Source: Nocardia terpenica
GTDB taxonomy: Bacteria; Actinomycetota; Actinomycetes; Mycobacteriales; Mycobacteriaceae
Assembly (NCBI RefSeq): GCF_013186535.1
Contig: NZ_JABMCZ010000004.1
Location: forward strand, 248,001-312,000
Direction of reading: 5' to 3'
Length of the DNA stretch: 64,000 bases
This document shows, piece after piece, positions 25,738 to 34,387 of this stretch. The position numbers were made by a program, and so were the translations under genes. The stretch's first letter is position 1. Every line of letters starts with the position of its first letter. The notes under the pieces were generated by a model. That model was not told the DNA's origin, ran no database searches, and saw only the letters and a program-made list of their open reading frames with translations.

Positions 25738-26149
25738 CGATGGGTACCCACTTCCACATCTCCACCAGCGTGCCCTGTCCGGGCGAGGACTCGATCACCA
25801 GTCGATCCATCAGCCGCCGTGCTCCCGGCAGACCGAGTCCGAGACCGCGCCCGGTCGAATAGCCGTCCTCCAGGGCGCGTGCGATGTCCTGGATCCCCGG
25901 CCCCTGATCCTGGGCCTGCACGACCAGTGCGCGCCGACCCTCCCGATCCTCCACGGTGATCCGAATCTCACCCGTGCCCGCATAACTGGTGATGTTGCGG
26001 GCGACCTCGGAGATGGCCGTGGAGATCATGGTGATGTCGGTCAGGGTGAACCCCAGCTTCGCTGCGAGTTCGCGCCCGGCCTGACGTGCGGTCACGATGT
26101 CGTTGGACACCTTCACCGCGATCACCACATTGTCAGCGGCCACGGTCAC
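25730..26149 (-). CDS. rsbT: RsbT-like switch serine kinase
   Basis: This 139-residue GHKL kinase matches RsbT: VKVSNDIVTARQAGRELAAKLGFTLTDITMISTAISEVARNI (N box), QAQDQGPGIQDIARALEDGYSTGRGLGLGLPGARRLMD (G1/G2 boxes) and SSPGQGT. RsbT phosphorylates RsbS and RsbR in the stressosome, then leaves to activate RsbU. The GTG start lies 17 bases inside rsbS. Its target would be the RsbU_N domain of the fusion protein two genes on. Confidence 0.9.
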   Translation of the reverse strand: MTVAADNVVIAVKVSNDIVTARQAGRELAAKLGFTLTDITMISTAISEVARNITSYAGTGEIRITVEDREGRRALVVQAQDQGPGIQDIARALEDGYSTGRGLGLGLPGARRLMDRLVIESSPGQGTLVEMWKWVPIGA

Positions 26150-26525
26150 GACCGTCTCGCTGGCGGCGGCGGGCGGGCAACTGCTTGTTCAGCCATGCGA
26201 GGCCCTCCTCGAGATCGAGGGCGGTGTGCATGCCTTCGAACGTGAGGCCCAATTGCACCATGGCGAAAGCGACTTCGGGTTGCAGGCCGACGATGACCGT
26301 CTCCGCTCCCCGCAGCTTGGTCATGTGGGCGATGGTACGCAGCGAGCGCGCGGCGAAGGAATCCATCACATCGATCGCCGTGACGTCGACGATGATGCCT
26401 TGGGCGCGATACTTGCTGACGTACTTCATCAGATCGTCCTGCAGGCGCTCGGTATCGGCGTCCGTGAGTGCCGACTGCACGGACGCGATGAGGTAGGTGC
26501 CCTGCTTCAGAATGGGTACCGGCAT
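26133..26525 (-). CDS. rsbS: RsbS-like STAS antagonist of the stressosome
   Basis: This 130-residue STAS protein is very like Bacillus RsbS: PILKQGTYLIASVQSALTD, GIIVDVTAIDVMDSFAARSL, TVIVGLQPEVAFAMVQLGL, ALDLEEGLAWL. The Ser in VMDSFAAR is at the position of the phosphorylated Ser59 of RsbS. It would form the stressosome core with RsbR and hold RsbT until stress. A short basic tail (RRRQRDGRDRGR) is unusual; it lies where the frame overlaps rsbT. Confidence 0.9.
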   Translation of the reverse strand: MPVPILKQGTYLIASVQSALTDADTERLQDDLMKYVSKYRAQGIIVDVTAIDVMDSFAARSLRTIAHMTKLRGAETVIVGLQPEVAFAMVQLGLTFEGMHTALDLEEGLAWLNKQLPARRRQRDGRDRGR

Positions 26526-26539
26526 GGGCCCGCCCTGGA

Positions 26540-27433
26540 TTACCGGCCGTCGCGATCGCTCAGTCGCGATATTTCGTAGCCGAGAAGTCGCTCCGCCTCT
26601 TCGATACCGCCCTGCAGGTCACCGACGGCGTTCATCTTCGTCAGGTCCAGGCCGATGGTGACCAGGGCGAGCGCGATCTCCGACGACAGACCGGTGATGA
26701 TGACGTTGGCGCCCATGAGGTTCGACGCGTCGACGGTCTGCACCAGGTGGTTGGCGACCGTGGAGTCGATCATGGGCACACCGGTGATGTCGATGACGAC
26801 CACCTTGGCGCGGTTGGCGCGAATGGCGCGCAGCAGTTGCTCGGTGAGCTGACGGGCCCGCTGGCTGTCCAGCACGCCGATGATGGGGAGGATGAGCAGC
26901 TGCTCGCGCACCTGCAGCACGGGGGTGGACAGCTCGCGAATGGCCTCCTGCTGCTGGCGGATGACGCGCTCGCGCTCCTGCACGAAGGAGATGGCCACGG
27001 TGTTGGCGATGCGGTTGGCGGCCGGCTCGTAGGCGTCGAGCACCTTCTTGAGCAGTTCGAAGTCCGACTGGTATTTCTCGAACAGGCTGCGCGAGAGGAC
27101 ATCTCGTAGCAGCAGCACGATACCGACCACCTCATCGGTCTCGACGCCTCGCGGAATGATGCGCTCGGACAGATCGCGCGCGTACGCCTGCAGCGCCTCG
27201 ACGCTACCGGTTTCCAGCACCTCGACGTAGTTGTCGTACACGGAGGTGGCCTCGGAGAAGATCTCCTCCGGCGTCATGGCGGTCAGCAGCTGAGCATCGG
27301 TGATGCGGCGGGCCCATTCCTCACGCAGCTCGGTGCGATTCTGACGCAAATGTTCGACCAGCTCCGGAAGCAGGTTGTCGACCGGGCCGGCCGGCCGTGA
27401 ATCCGGCGAGAGGCCGATGGACACATCGGACAT
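26540..27433 (-). CDS. rsbR: RsbR-like stressosome sensor protein
   Basis: This 297-residue protein has an N-terminal helical sensor part of about 160 residues (ELVEHLRQNRTELREEWARRI, ETDEVVGIVLLLRDVLSRSLFEKYQ) joined by a coiled helix (SFVQERERVIRQQQEAIRELSTPVLQV) to a C-terminal STAS domain (LLILPIIGVLDSQRARQLTEQLL, VVVIDITGVPMIDSTVANHL). This is the RsbR arrangement. The Ser/Thr in MIDSTVA is at the RsbT phosphorylation site; the second Bacillus site appears to be Ala. The ATG at 27433 has CAGGAG seven bases upstream. It is first in the operon, behind a sigma-B-like promoter. Confidence 0.88.
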   Translation of the reverse strand: MSDVSIGLSPDSRPAGPVDNLLPELVEHLRQNRTELREEWARRITDAQLLTAMTPEEIFSEATSVYDNYVEVLETGSVEALQAYARDLSERIIPRGVETDEVVGIVLLLRDVLSRSLFEKYQSDFELLKKVLDAYEPAANRIANTVAISFVQERERVIRQQQEAIRELSTPVLQVREQLLILPIIGVLDSQRARQLTEQLLRAIRANRAKVVVIDITGVPMIDSTVANHLVQTVDASNLMGANVIITGLSSEIALALVTIGLDLTKMNAVGDLQGGIEEAERLLGYEISRLSDRDGR

Positions 27434-27530
27434 GAAACTCCTGTCCCTTTCCTTAAGGGTAGGTCGGTAGCTCGTCAGGGCTCGCACACGACAGGCCGAG
27501 GCCGCCGCAAGTCGAGCCTAGTCTTACCCC

Positions 27531-27555
27531 TTACCCGGTGGAGTGCAAAACAAAC
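27531..27555 (-). promoter_or_regulatory. Sigma-B/sigma-F type promoter of the stressosome operon
   Basis: Read on the minus strand, GTTTGT (27555-27550) and GGGTAA (27536-27531) are separated by 13 bases, as in the general-stress consensus GTTTaa-N12-14-GGGtAt. The -10 lies about 100 bases before the rsbR start. It implies that the operon is switched on by the sigma factor it controls. Confidence 0.65.
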
Positions 27556-27574
27556 ATCGACGATCGGTGGGGTG

Positions 27575-28069
27575 TCAGCCCCCGTGGCCGTTGTGCGACC
27601 CGCGATGATCGGCCGGTCCGCGATGGTGCGCGAGCAGGGTGTCGTAGATATCGGCCAGGGCGGTGAGCTGATCGCGGTCCAGGACATCGATCATGTGCCT
27701 GCGGACGCTGTCGACATGGGCGGGCGCGGCGGTGGCCAAGACGTCGTAGCCCTTGGGGGTGAGCACCGCGGCGGTGCGCCGGGCGTCGTCCGGAATCGCT
27801 TCGCGCGCAACCAATCCGCGCTTCTCCATCCGGGTGATCTGGTGCGACAGCCGGCTCTGCGACCACTCCAGCACGGCCGCGAGGTCGGCGAAGCTGCGCC
27901 GGTGGTCGGGGGCGTCGGCGAGGCGGGAGAGCACCGTGTACTCGACGTAGGTGAGGTTCGAGGCGCGCAGCGAATCGCGGCCCACCGCGGCGGCGATCAG
28001 GTCGCGGGTGAACACGAAGCCGAGCCAGGCGCGCTTCTCGAGGTCGTCGAGCCAACGGGGTTCGGTCAC
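27575..28069 (-). CDS. MarR-family transcriptional regulator
   Basis: This 164-residue winged-helix regulator has the MarR pattern: NLTYVEYTVLSRLADAPDHRRSFADLAAVLEWSQSRLSHQITRMEKRGLVAREAIPDDARRTAAVLTPKGYDVL. The wing motif DDARR is intact. The C-terminus is His/Gly-rich (AHHRGPADHRGSHNGHGG) and might bind metal. GTG start at 28069 with GGAGAGG upstream. It is divergent from the fumarase gene and may control it or only itself. Ligand unknown. Confidence 0.85.
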   Translation of the reverse strand: MTEPRWLDDLEKRAWLGFVFTRDLIAAAVGRDSLRASNLTYVEYTVLSRLADAPDHRRSFADLAAVLEWSQSRLSHQITRMEKRGLVAREAIPDDARRTAAVLTPKGYDVLATAAPAHVDSVRRHMIDVLDRDQLTALADIYDTLLAHHRGPADHRGSHNGHGG

Positions 28070-28150
28070 GATTCCTCTCCAGGTCCCAGGTTCGTCATGC
28101 TATTGCCTCCCCGTTCTCGGCCACCACTCACTGAGAGGTACACCCCTACT

Positions 28151-28198
28151 GTTGAAGGTGCAACCTCGACCATGATCATGAAGATTAGGCTTGCCTGA
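28151..28198. promoter_or_regulatory. Candidate operators between marR and fumarase
   Basis: GTTG-aaggtg-CAAC (28151-28164) is a small palindrome of MarR-site size. TTAGGC-TT-GCCTGA (28185-28198) resembles half of the DtxR/IdeR iron box. Both lie in the divergent 200-base region ahead of the Fe-S fumarase. The assignments are by eye and weak. Confidence 0.3.
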
Positions 28199-28271
28199 GA
28201 TCAACGGCGTGTCGGTCGCTGGCTAGAGTCCCAGCTCGAGCCCACCGGACCCACCGCGAGGAGTGCGATTC

Positions 28272-29948
<1,677 letters not shown>

Positions 29949-29954
29949 GGGTTC

Positions 29955-30224
29955 CTATTCATTCAATCTTGTGATTCCGGCGTGCTTTTGGCCGGAATCT
30001 GACGAGGTCCCGGCCAAAAGCACGCCGGGACCAAGGGATTGGGCTGCGCCGGGACCAAAGGGTTGGGTTGCGCCGGGGCCGCGGGATTGGGCTGCGTCGC
30101 GCGGGTGGAGGCGGGCGCGTGAATCGGAGCGCGATGGTGAGAGGGCGGTCAGGGTCAGTAGGGCCGCGGCGCCGAGGGCGGCGGCCAGCGGGACGAGCAG
30201 GTTCGCGGTGGTCGGTAGCGCCAT
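29955..30224 (-). CDS. Small membrane protein ORF whose second half is dispersed repeat
   Basis: The 89-residue ORF starts with ATG after GAAGAGGG, a good RBS. It begins with a hydrophobic helix (MALPTTANLLVPLAAALGAA, then ALLTLTAL), then a polar stretch, and from about residue 46 it is made of eight-residue repeats (AQSRGPGA, TQPFGPGA, AQSLGPGV) coded by the 24-bp array, ending in the palindromic element. The repeats may have extended an older short gene past its stop. It lies downstream of the XRE gene on the same strand. Moderately likely to be expressed. Confidence 0.45.
   Translation of the reverse strand: MALPTTANLLVPLAAALGAAALLTLTALSPSRSDSRARLHPRDAAQSRGPGATQPFGPGAAQSLGPGVLLAGTSSDSGQKHAGITRLNE
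29971..30100. repeat. Complete dispersed palindromic element with 24-bp array
   Basis: Left arm TTCCGGC-N9-GCCGGAA (29975-29997), right arm TCCCGGC-N9-GCCGGGA (30008-30030), then three 24-bp units (GGGACCAAGGGATTGGGC then TGCGCC and variants) to about 30100. The arms match those at 15.06 kb nearly base for base, but the array unit is different. The array is in frame with the minus-strand ORF. Confidence 0.8.
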
Positions 30225-30315
30225 GACACCCTCTTCGCTGTCGGTGGAGCCGAGCGCGCGGTGGATCTCACGGTAGCTGAAAGGTCGCTGATTCGTGGGT
30301 ACGACGCCCGGGGCG

Positions 30316-31164
30316 TTACCGAAGCGATGATTCGGCGGTCATGTCCAGCAGCACCATCGCATCGTGATCGGGGGTGCCCGGGGCGGCGAGATAGACCACC
30401 AGGCGCTGCCCGTCGGTGTCGGCCAGCGGCATGGACTCGAACTCGAGGCTCATCCGGCCGACGGTGGGATGGTGGTAGATCTTGGTGCCCGCGCCGCGCG
30501 GCCGCACCTCGTAGCGATGCCACAGCCGCGCGAATTCCGGGCTCTTGACCACCAATTCGCCGACCAGCGCGGCCAGTTCGGGATCGTCGGGATAGGAGCC
30601 CGACATGGCGCGCAGGTTCGCGACGCTGCCCGCCACCATCGACGTCCAATCGGCCCACAGCGAGCGCGACGCCGGGTGCAGGAAGTGGTAGCGCAGCAGA
30701 TTGCGCTGGGCGGGCGGCCAGTCGGCGAGTCCGGGCATGAGGGCGAGGCCCGCCGGATTGGCGGCCAGCACATCGTTGATGCGATTGAGCACCAGCGCGG
30801 GACTGGGCCGGACCGCCTCCAGCAGCAGCCGCGCGGTCGGCCGCACCGCCCGACTGCTGCCGCGGCGGCGGCCGGGGGCGTGCCCGGCGGTGCGGGCGGC
30901 GAGCGCGCGCAGATGCGCGAATTCGGCCTCGGTGAGCCGTAATGCGGTGGCGAGCCGCTCCAGCACGGCGGCGCTGGGCCGGGTCTCCTTGCCGCGCTCG
31001 AGCCGGATGTAATAGTCGACACTCACCCCGGCGAGGGTGGCGAGTTCCTCGCGGCGCAGGCCGGGGGTGCGGCGTATTCCCGCGGTGGGCAATCCGACAT
31101 CGCCGGGCCGCACCAGCTCGCGGCGTGCCCGCAGGAATATCCCCAATTCGCTCGGTGCGGCCAT
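30316..31164 (-). CDS. XRE-family regulator with MmyB-like ligand domain
   Basis: This 282-residue protein has an N-terminal helix-turn-helix (ELGIFLRARRELVRPGDVG, RTPGLRREELATLAGVSVDYYIRLERGK) and a C-terminal PAS-like MmyB domain (VLNRINDVLAANPAGLALMPG, NLLRYHFLHPASRSLWADW, RLWHRYEVRPRGAGTKIYHHPTVGRMSLEFE). Proteins of this type are abundant in Nocardia and Streptomyces, often beside the oxidoreductase or transporter they repress. It is divergent from an MFS drug exporter with two palindromes between the genes, so it probably controls that exporter. Start is the ATG at 31164. Confidence 0.88.
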   Translation of the reverse strand: MAAPSELGIFLRARRELVRPGDVGLPTAGIRRTPGLRREELATLAGVSVDYYIRLERGKETRPSAAVLERLATALRLTEAEFAHLRALAARTAGHAPGRRRGSSRAVRPTARLLLEAVRPSPALVLNRINDVLAANPAGLALMPGLADWPPAQRNLLRYHFLHPASRSLWADWTSMVAGSVANLRAMSGSYPDDPELAALVGELVVKSPEFARLWHRYEVRPRGAGTKIYHHPTVGRMSLEFESMPLADTDGQRLVVYLAAPGTPDHDAMVLLDMTAESSLR

Positions 31165-31200
31165 TGTTCGAATAGTACGGGTGTCCGGTGACGCGAGAGA

Positions 31201-31256
31201 GGGTGTGGCACACCCCTGTTCCGCGCGCCCTGCCGGAATCCGCAGGCCCGGAACAG
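31201..31256. promoter_or_regulatory. Two palindromes in the XRE/MFS divergent region
   Basis: GGGTGT-ggc-ACACCC (31201-31215) is directly followed by CTGTTCCG (31216-31223), whose exact complement CGGAACAG is at 31249-31256, ten bases before the MFS start codon. Either could be the operator of the divergent XRE protein; the second could also form a leader hairpin over the ribosome site. Confidence 0.5.
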
Positions 31257-31266
31257 AATCGGCAGC

Positions 31267-32649
31267 ATGTCGACGACCTTGGAAACCGCATCGCCGACCG
31301 CGGTGCGTACCGGCTCGCCGTCGGCGCGGGTGCTGATCCCCGCGCTGTTCGGCAGCTTCGTGATCGTGCTCGATGCCTCGGCGGTGAATGTCGCGGTGCC
31401 GGTGCTGGGCCGCGAGCTGGGCGCGAGCGTGTCCGGATTGCAGTGGGTGCTGGACGGTTACACGCTCATGTTCGCCGCGCTGATGCTGTCGGCGGGTGCG
31501 CTGGCCGACCGCATCGGCGCCGGGCGGGCCTTCTCGATCGGGCTGGCCGGATTCACGCTGGCCTCGGTGGCGTGCGGGGCGGCCCCGAATCTCGGCACGC
31601 TGATCGGCGCCCGATTCGTGCAGGGCATTGCCGCGGCGCTGGTGCTGCCGTCCTCGCTGTCGCTGGTGCGGCAGGGTTTCGCCGATCCGGCGCGGCGGGC
31701 GTGGGCGCTGTCGATGTGGGCGGTCGCGGGATCGGTGGCCATCGCCGGTGGGCCGGTGGCCGGGGGAGTGCTGACCGGCATGGTGAGCTGGCGGGCCATC
31801 TTTCTGATCAATGTGCCCTTCGGCATCGCGGCGCTGGTGTTCGTCGCCCGGATGGCGCCGTCGCCGCGCCGGGCCGCGCCGCTGGATCTGCTCGGCCAGG
31901 CCACCGCCGTCCTCGCCTCGGCCGCACTGACTTTCGCGCTGATCGAGGGCGGCCAGGCCGGGTTCGGGAGTGGACCGGTGCTGGGCGCGCTGGTGCTGAC
32001 GGTGCTGTCGGGCGCGGCCTTCTTCGTGGTGGAGTCCCGGGTCGAGCAGCCGATGGTGCCGCTGGGCATGTTCCGGGCACGCGGCGTGTCGATCACGATG
32101 GCCGTCGGATTCGCGTTCAATGCCGCCTTCTACGGCATCGTCTTCCTGCTGAGCCTGTATCTGCAGCAGGTGCGGGGCCTGTCCGCCCCGGCGACGGGTG
32201 CGGCATTCGTGCCCATGATGGCGATCATCGGGCTGGCCAACGTGGCCTCCCCACGGGTGGCCGCCCGCTTCGGCCCGCGGGTGCCGATCGTGGGCGGGCT
32301 GCTGCTGGTCGTGCTCGGCTCGATCCTGCTTCTCGGCGTACACGATTCGACCCCGGCCCCGCTGCTGGCCGTCCTCGCCGTGCCGGTCGGCGCGGGCGGC
32401 GGCCTCCTGGTCCCGACCGTCATGAGTGTCCTGCTGGAGGCGGTCCCCGCCGACCGCTCGGGCATGGCCAGCGGCGTATTCAACGCGATCCGCCAGATGG
32501 GCGCCGCCATGGCGGTCGCGGTATACGGATCCCTGGTCGCCGGTGGCGCGGGATTCCACCACGGCATGACCGTCGACCTACTGATCGGCGCGGCGCTGGT
32601 ACTGACCTCGGCGGTCGCCGCGCTCGCAGTGCGGACGGCCGACCGGTGA
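31267..32649 (+). CDS. MFS transporter, DHA2 (drug:H+ antiporter-2) type
   Basis: This 460-residue membrane protein has the 14-helix DHA2 pattern. Motif A-like GALADRIGAGRAF follows helix 2, the first helix has LDASAVNVAVPVLGRELG (motif D1-like), and motif C-like GPVAGGVLTGMVSWRAIFLINVPFG is in helix 5. Such proteins export drugs, dyes or antibiotics. The start is ATG at 31267 with no strong RBS (CAGGC, CGGCAG). Divergent from an XRE regulator, which suggests ligand-induced export. Confidence 0.88.
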   Translation: MSTTLETASPTAVRTGSPSARVLIPALFGSFVIVLDASAVNVAVPVLGRELGASVSGLQWVLDGYTLMFAALMLSAGALADRIGAGRAFSIGLAGFTLASVACGAAPNLGTLIGARFVQGIAAALVLPSSLSLVRQGFADPARRAWALSMWAVAGSVAIAGGPVAGGVLTGMVSWRAIFLINVPFGIAALVFVARMAPSPRRAAPLDLLGQATAVLASAALTFALIEGGQAGFGSGPVLGALVLTVLSGAAFFVVESRVEQPMVPLGMFRARGVSITMAVGFAFNAAFYGIVFLLSLYLQQVRGLSAPATGAAFVPMMAIIGLANVASPRVAARFGPRVPIVGGLLLVVLGSILLLGVHDSTPAPLLAVLAVPVGAGGGLLVPTVMSVLLEAVPADRSGMASGVFNAIRQMGAAMAVAVYGSLVAGGAGFHHGMTVDLLIGAALVLTSAVAALAVRTADR

Positions 32650-32706
32650 TTCGGTCGGTGGCGGTTCGCGTCGGTGGTGGTGATCGTTTTCGTTAGGATC
32701 GGGAGC

Positions 32707-33177
32707 ATGGTGCGAGGGATTGCCGGGGTGATGCTGGGGGCAGGGATCGGGATTGCGGGTGCGGTGGTGCCGGGGGTGGCGCACGCCGACTTCGCCGCGG
32801 GGACCGAGGGACTCGGGTCGCTGTTGGCCGTGTCCTACACGTTGGCCGAGCGGGAGGCGCACGAGCAAGGGGTGCCGCTGTCGATCACCTCCGGCTACCG
32901 GAGTCCCGAGGAGCAGGAACGGTTGTGGGAGGACGGGATTCGCACCTACGGCGGGGCCGAGGCCGCGCGCCGGTGGGTGCTGCCGCCGAACGAGTCGACC
33001 CATGTGCAGGGGCGGGCGATCGATGTCGGACCGCAGCAGGGCGCGCAGTGGCTGGAGGCCAACGGCAATCGCTGGGGCCTGTGCCGCACCTACGACAACG
33101 AGTGGTGGCACTTCGAACTCGCCACCCTGCCCGGGGCGCCGTGTCCGTCGCGTCTGCCCGACGCGAGCGTGCGCTGA
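32707..33177 (+). CDS. Exported D-alanyl-D-alanine carboxypeptidase, VanY/M15B-like
   Basis: This 156-residue protein has a signal peptide (MVRGIAGVMLGAGIGIAGAV, cleavage after VAHA) and a zinc peptidase domain: PLSITSGYRSPEEQERLW, STHVQGRAIDVGP (SxHxxGxAxD, zinc His and Asp) and TYDNEWWHFEL (second zinc His). It should trim D-Ala from peptidoglycan stems in the cell envelope. It follows the MFS gene by 57 bases but has its own ATG at 32707. A hairpin with a short T-run follows the stop. Confidence 0.88.
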   Translation: MVRGIAGVMLGAGIGIAGAVVPGVAHADFAAGTEGLGSLLAVSYTLAEREAHEQGVPLSITSGYRSPEEQERLWEDGIRTYGGAEAARRWVLPPNESTHVQGRAIDVGPQQGAQWLEANGNRWGLCRTYDNEWWHFELATLPGAPCPSRLPDASVR

Positions 33178-33192
33178 TCCGGCCGCAGCGGT

Positions 33193-33210
33193 AGCTGCGA
33201 AGCAGCTTTC
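33193..33210 (+). terminator. Hairpin after the VanY-like gene
   Basis: AGCTGC (33193-33198), loop GAA, GCAGCT (33202-33207) then TTC. It starts 16 bases after the stop codon. A short stem with a minimal T-run, a weak intrinsic terminator. Confidence 0.4.
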
Positions 33211-33338
33211 GGCAAACTTTCCGGGACACGCCGACCGTCCTCGCCGTAATGGCCGTGTCGGCGGTCCTCGTTCGGCATCCTGTGTGCTGGCGGCGTCCCG
33301 GCAAACGGCCGGACGAGGAAACGACGACGGAGGTATGG

Positions 33339-33599
33339 GTGACGCGGCGGGTGCGGGGCGAGTGTGTCTGGTCGGTGGCGATCCCCGAGTATCGACAACC
33401 AGCGCGCCGCCGGTTCGTGTCCTACTGCCCACCCGGCTGGTTGCTCCTCGAGCTACCCACCTCCCTGCTGTTGGCCGTGTTCGTCGGCACCGGCTGGCTC
33501 GGCTACGCCCAGCACGCCCGGCCGGTGCATGCGGGCGCGATACCGGCGGTGGTGGCGCCCGCGGTCCCGCCCGCCGGAGAGGTGTTCGGACGGCGCTGA
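33339..33599 (+). CDS. Hypothetical small membrane protein, 86 residues
   Basis: GGAGG (33329-33333) lies five bases before a GTG at 33339, which is the chosen start; the frame is open further upstream. The protein begins VTRRVRGECVWSVAIPEYRQ, has a single hydrophobic helix (WLLLELPTSLLLAVFVGTGWLGYA, about residues 36-60) and an Ala/Pro/Val-rich tail. Not recognised; a type of small actinobacterial membrane protein. Two exact-spaced 21-bp repeats lie just after its stop. Confidence 0.5.
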   Translation: MTRRVRGECVWSVAIPEYRQPARRRFVSYCPPGWLLLELPTSLLLAVFVGTGWLGYAQHARPVHAGAIPAVVAPAVPPAGEVFGRR

Positions 33600-33614
33600 T
33601 CGCACCCCTCGTCG

Positions 33615-33656
33615 CCTCGAGGTGGAAATACTTACCCTCGAGGTGGAAATACCTAC
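33615..33656 (+). repeat. Two tandem 21-bp repeats upstream of the DUF2165 gene
   Basis: CCTCGAGGTGGAAATACTTA-C (33615-33635) is repeated with one change at 33636-33656 (ACCTAC). Each unit contains GGTGGAAATAC, and CGAGG/CCTCG blocks can pair. Twenty-one bases is two helix turns, so this could be a pair of protein-binding sites on one face, 150 bases before the next gene. Not related to the GCCGGG arrays. Confidence 0.6.
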
Positions 33657-33807
33657 CCCGCAGCGGGGTTCGCCTCGCCCGTGGCGTTGCCCCGTCGTGG
33701 CGATCGCTGCGCGGTAGCATGCCCGCAGTCGGGGCGGAATGCCCGAATCGCGGTGTTGTTCGCGTCCCCGAGCGGTGCAGGTGACCGTATGAAGGAGGGG
33801 CGAACCA

Positions 33808-34350
33808 ATGGCGTTCAGCGGTAAGGGATTTCTCGACACGGTGGGCAGTCGGTGGATGGCCGTCGCGGTGCTGACGGCGATCAGCGGGCTGTACTACCTG
33901 ATCGTCGCGATCACCAATTGCACCGACACCGACACGAATCGGCGCGGGGTGCGCATGGTGCTGTCCATGCACGGCACCATTCACAACCCGAGCATCAACT
34001 GGCACGCGATCAGCAACGGCGCGGTCGTGAACGTCGCCTACATTCTCATCGTGATCTGGGAATTCCTCATCGCGCTGGTGCTGTTGGCCGCCACGGTGGC
34101 CTGGGTGCGGGCGCTGTCGGGGCGGTCGGGGGCGGCGGGCAGCGAATTCGCGGTGAAGCTGTCCAGCCTCGGCTGGACCATGGTGATCGTGCTGTTCGTC
34201 GGTGGCTTCCTCACCGTCGGCGGCGAGTGGTTCCGGATGTGGGCCAACCGGGAGATCAACGCCTCCGCCACGGCCCTGCAGAACTTCCTCGTCGCCGGGG
34301 TGGGGCTGATTCTCGTGCATCTGCCGGAGCGGGAAGCGCGTCCGATATAG
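33808..34350 (+). CDS. DUF2165-family membrane protein
   Basis: This 180-residue integral membrane protein has four hydrophobic helices (about residues 15-37, 72-100, 120-142, 156-176) and the family pattern WMAVAVLTAISGLYYLIVAITNCTDTDTN, NPSINWHAISNG, IVIWEFLIALVLL. The ATG follows GGAGGGG at eight bases. DUF2165 proteins have no assigned function. A perfect 10-bp palindrome covers its stop codon and precedes a WYL-type regulator gene that follows on the same strand. Confidence 0.85.
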   Translation: MAFSGKGFLDTVGSRWMAVAVLTAISGLYYLIVAITNCTDTDTNRRGVRMVLSMHGTIHNPSINWHAISNGAVVNVAYILIVIWEFLIALVLLAATVAWVRALSGRSGAAGSEFAVKLSSLGWTMVIVLFVGGFLTVGGEWFRMWANREINASATALQNFLVAGVGLILVHLPEREARPI

Positions 34351-34369
34351 GACCGAGCTGGTCCTATAT
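34345..34369. promoter_or_regulatory. Perfect 10-bp palindrome, likely operator of the WYL regulator
   Basis: ATATAGGACC (34345-34354), GAGCT, GGTCCTATAT (34360-34369). It covers the DUF2165 stop codon and ends 18 bases before the regulator ATG at 34388. The A+T-rich ends and exact symmetry point to a repressor operator. Terminator use is less likely because there is no T-tract. Confidence 0.6.
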
Positions 34370-34387
34370 GTGCGCAATGATGGTGGG

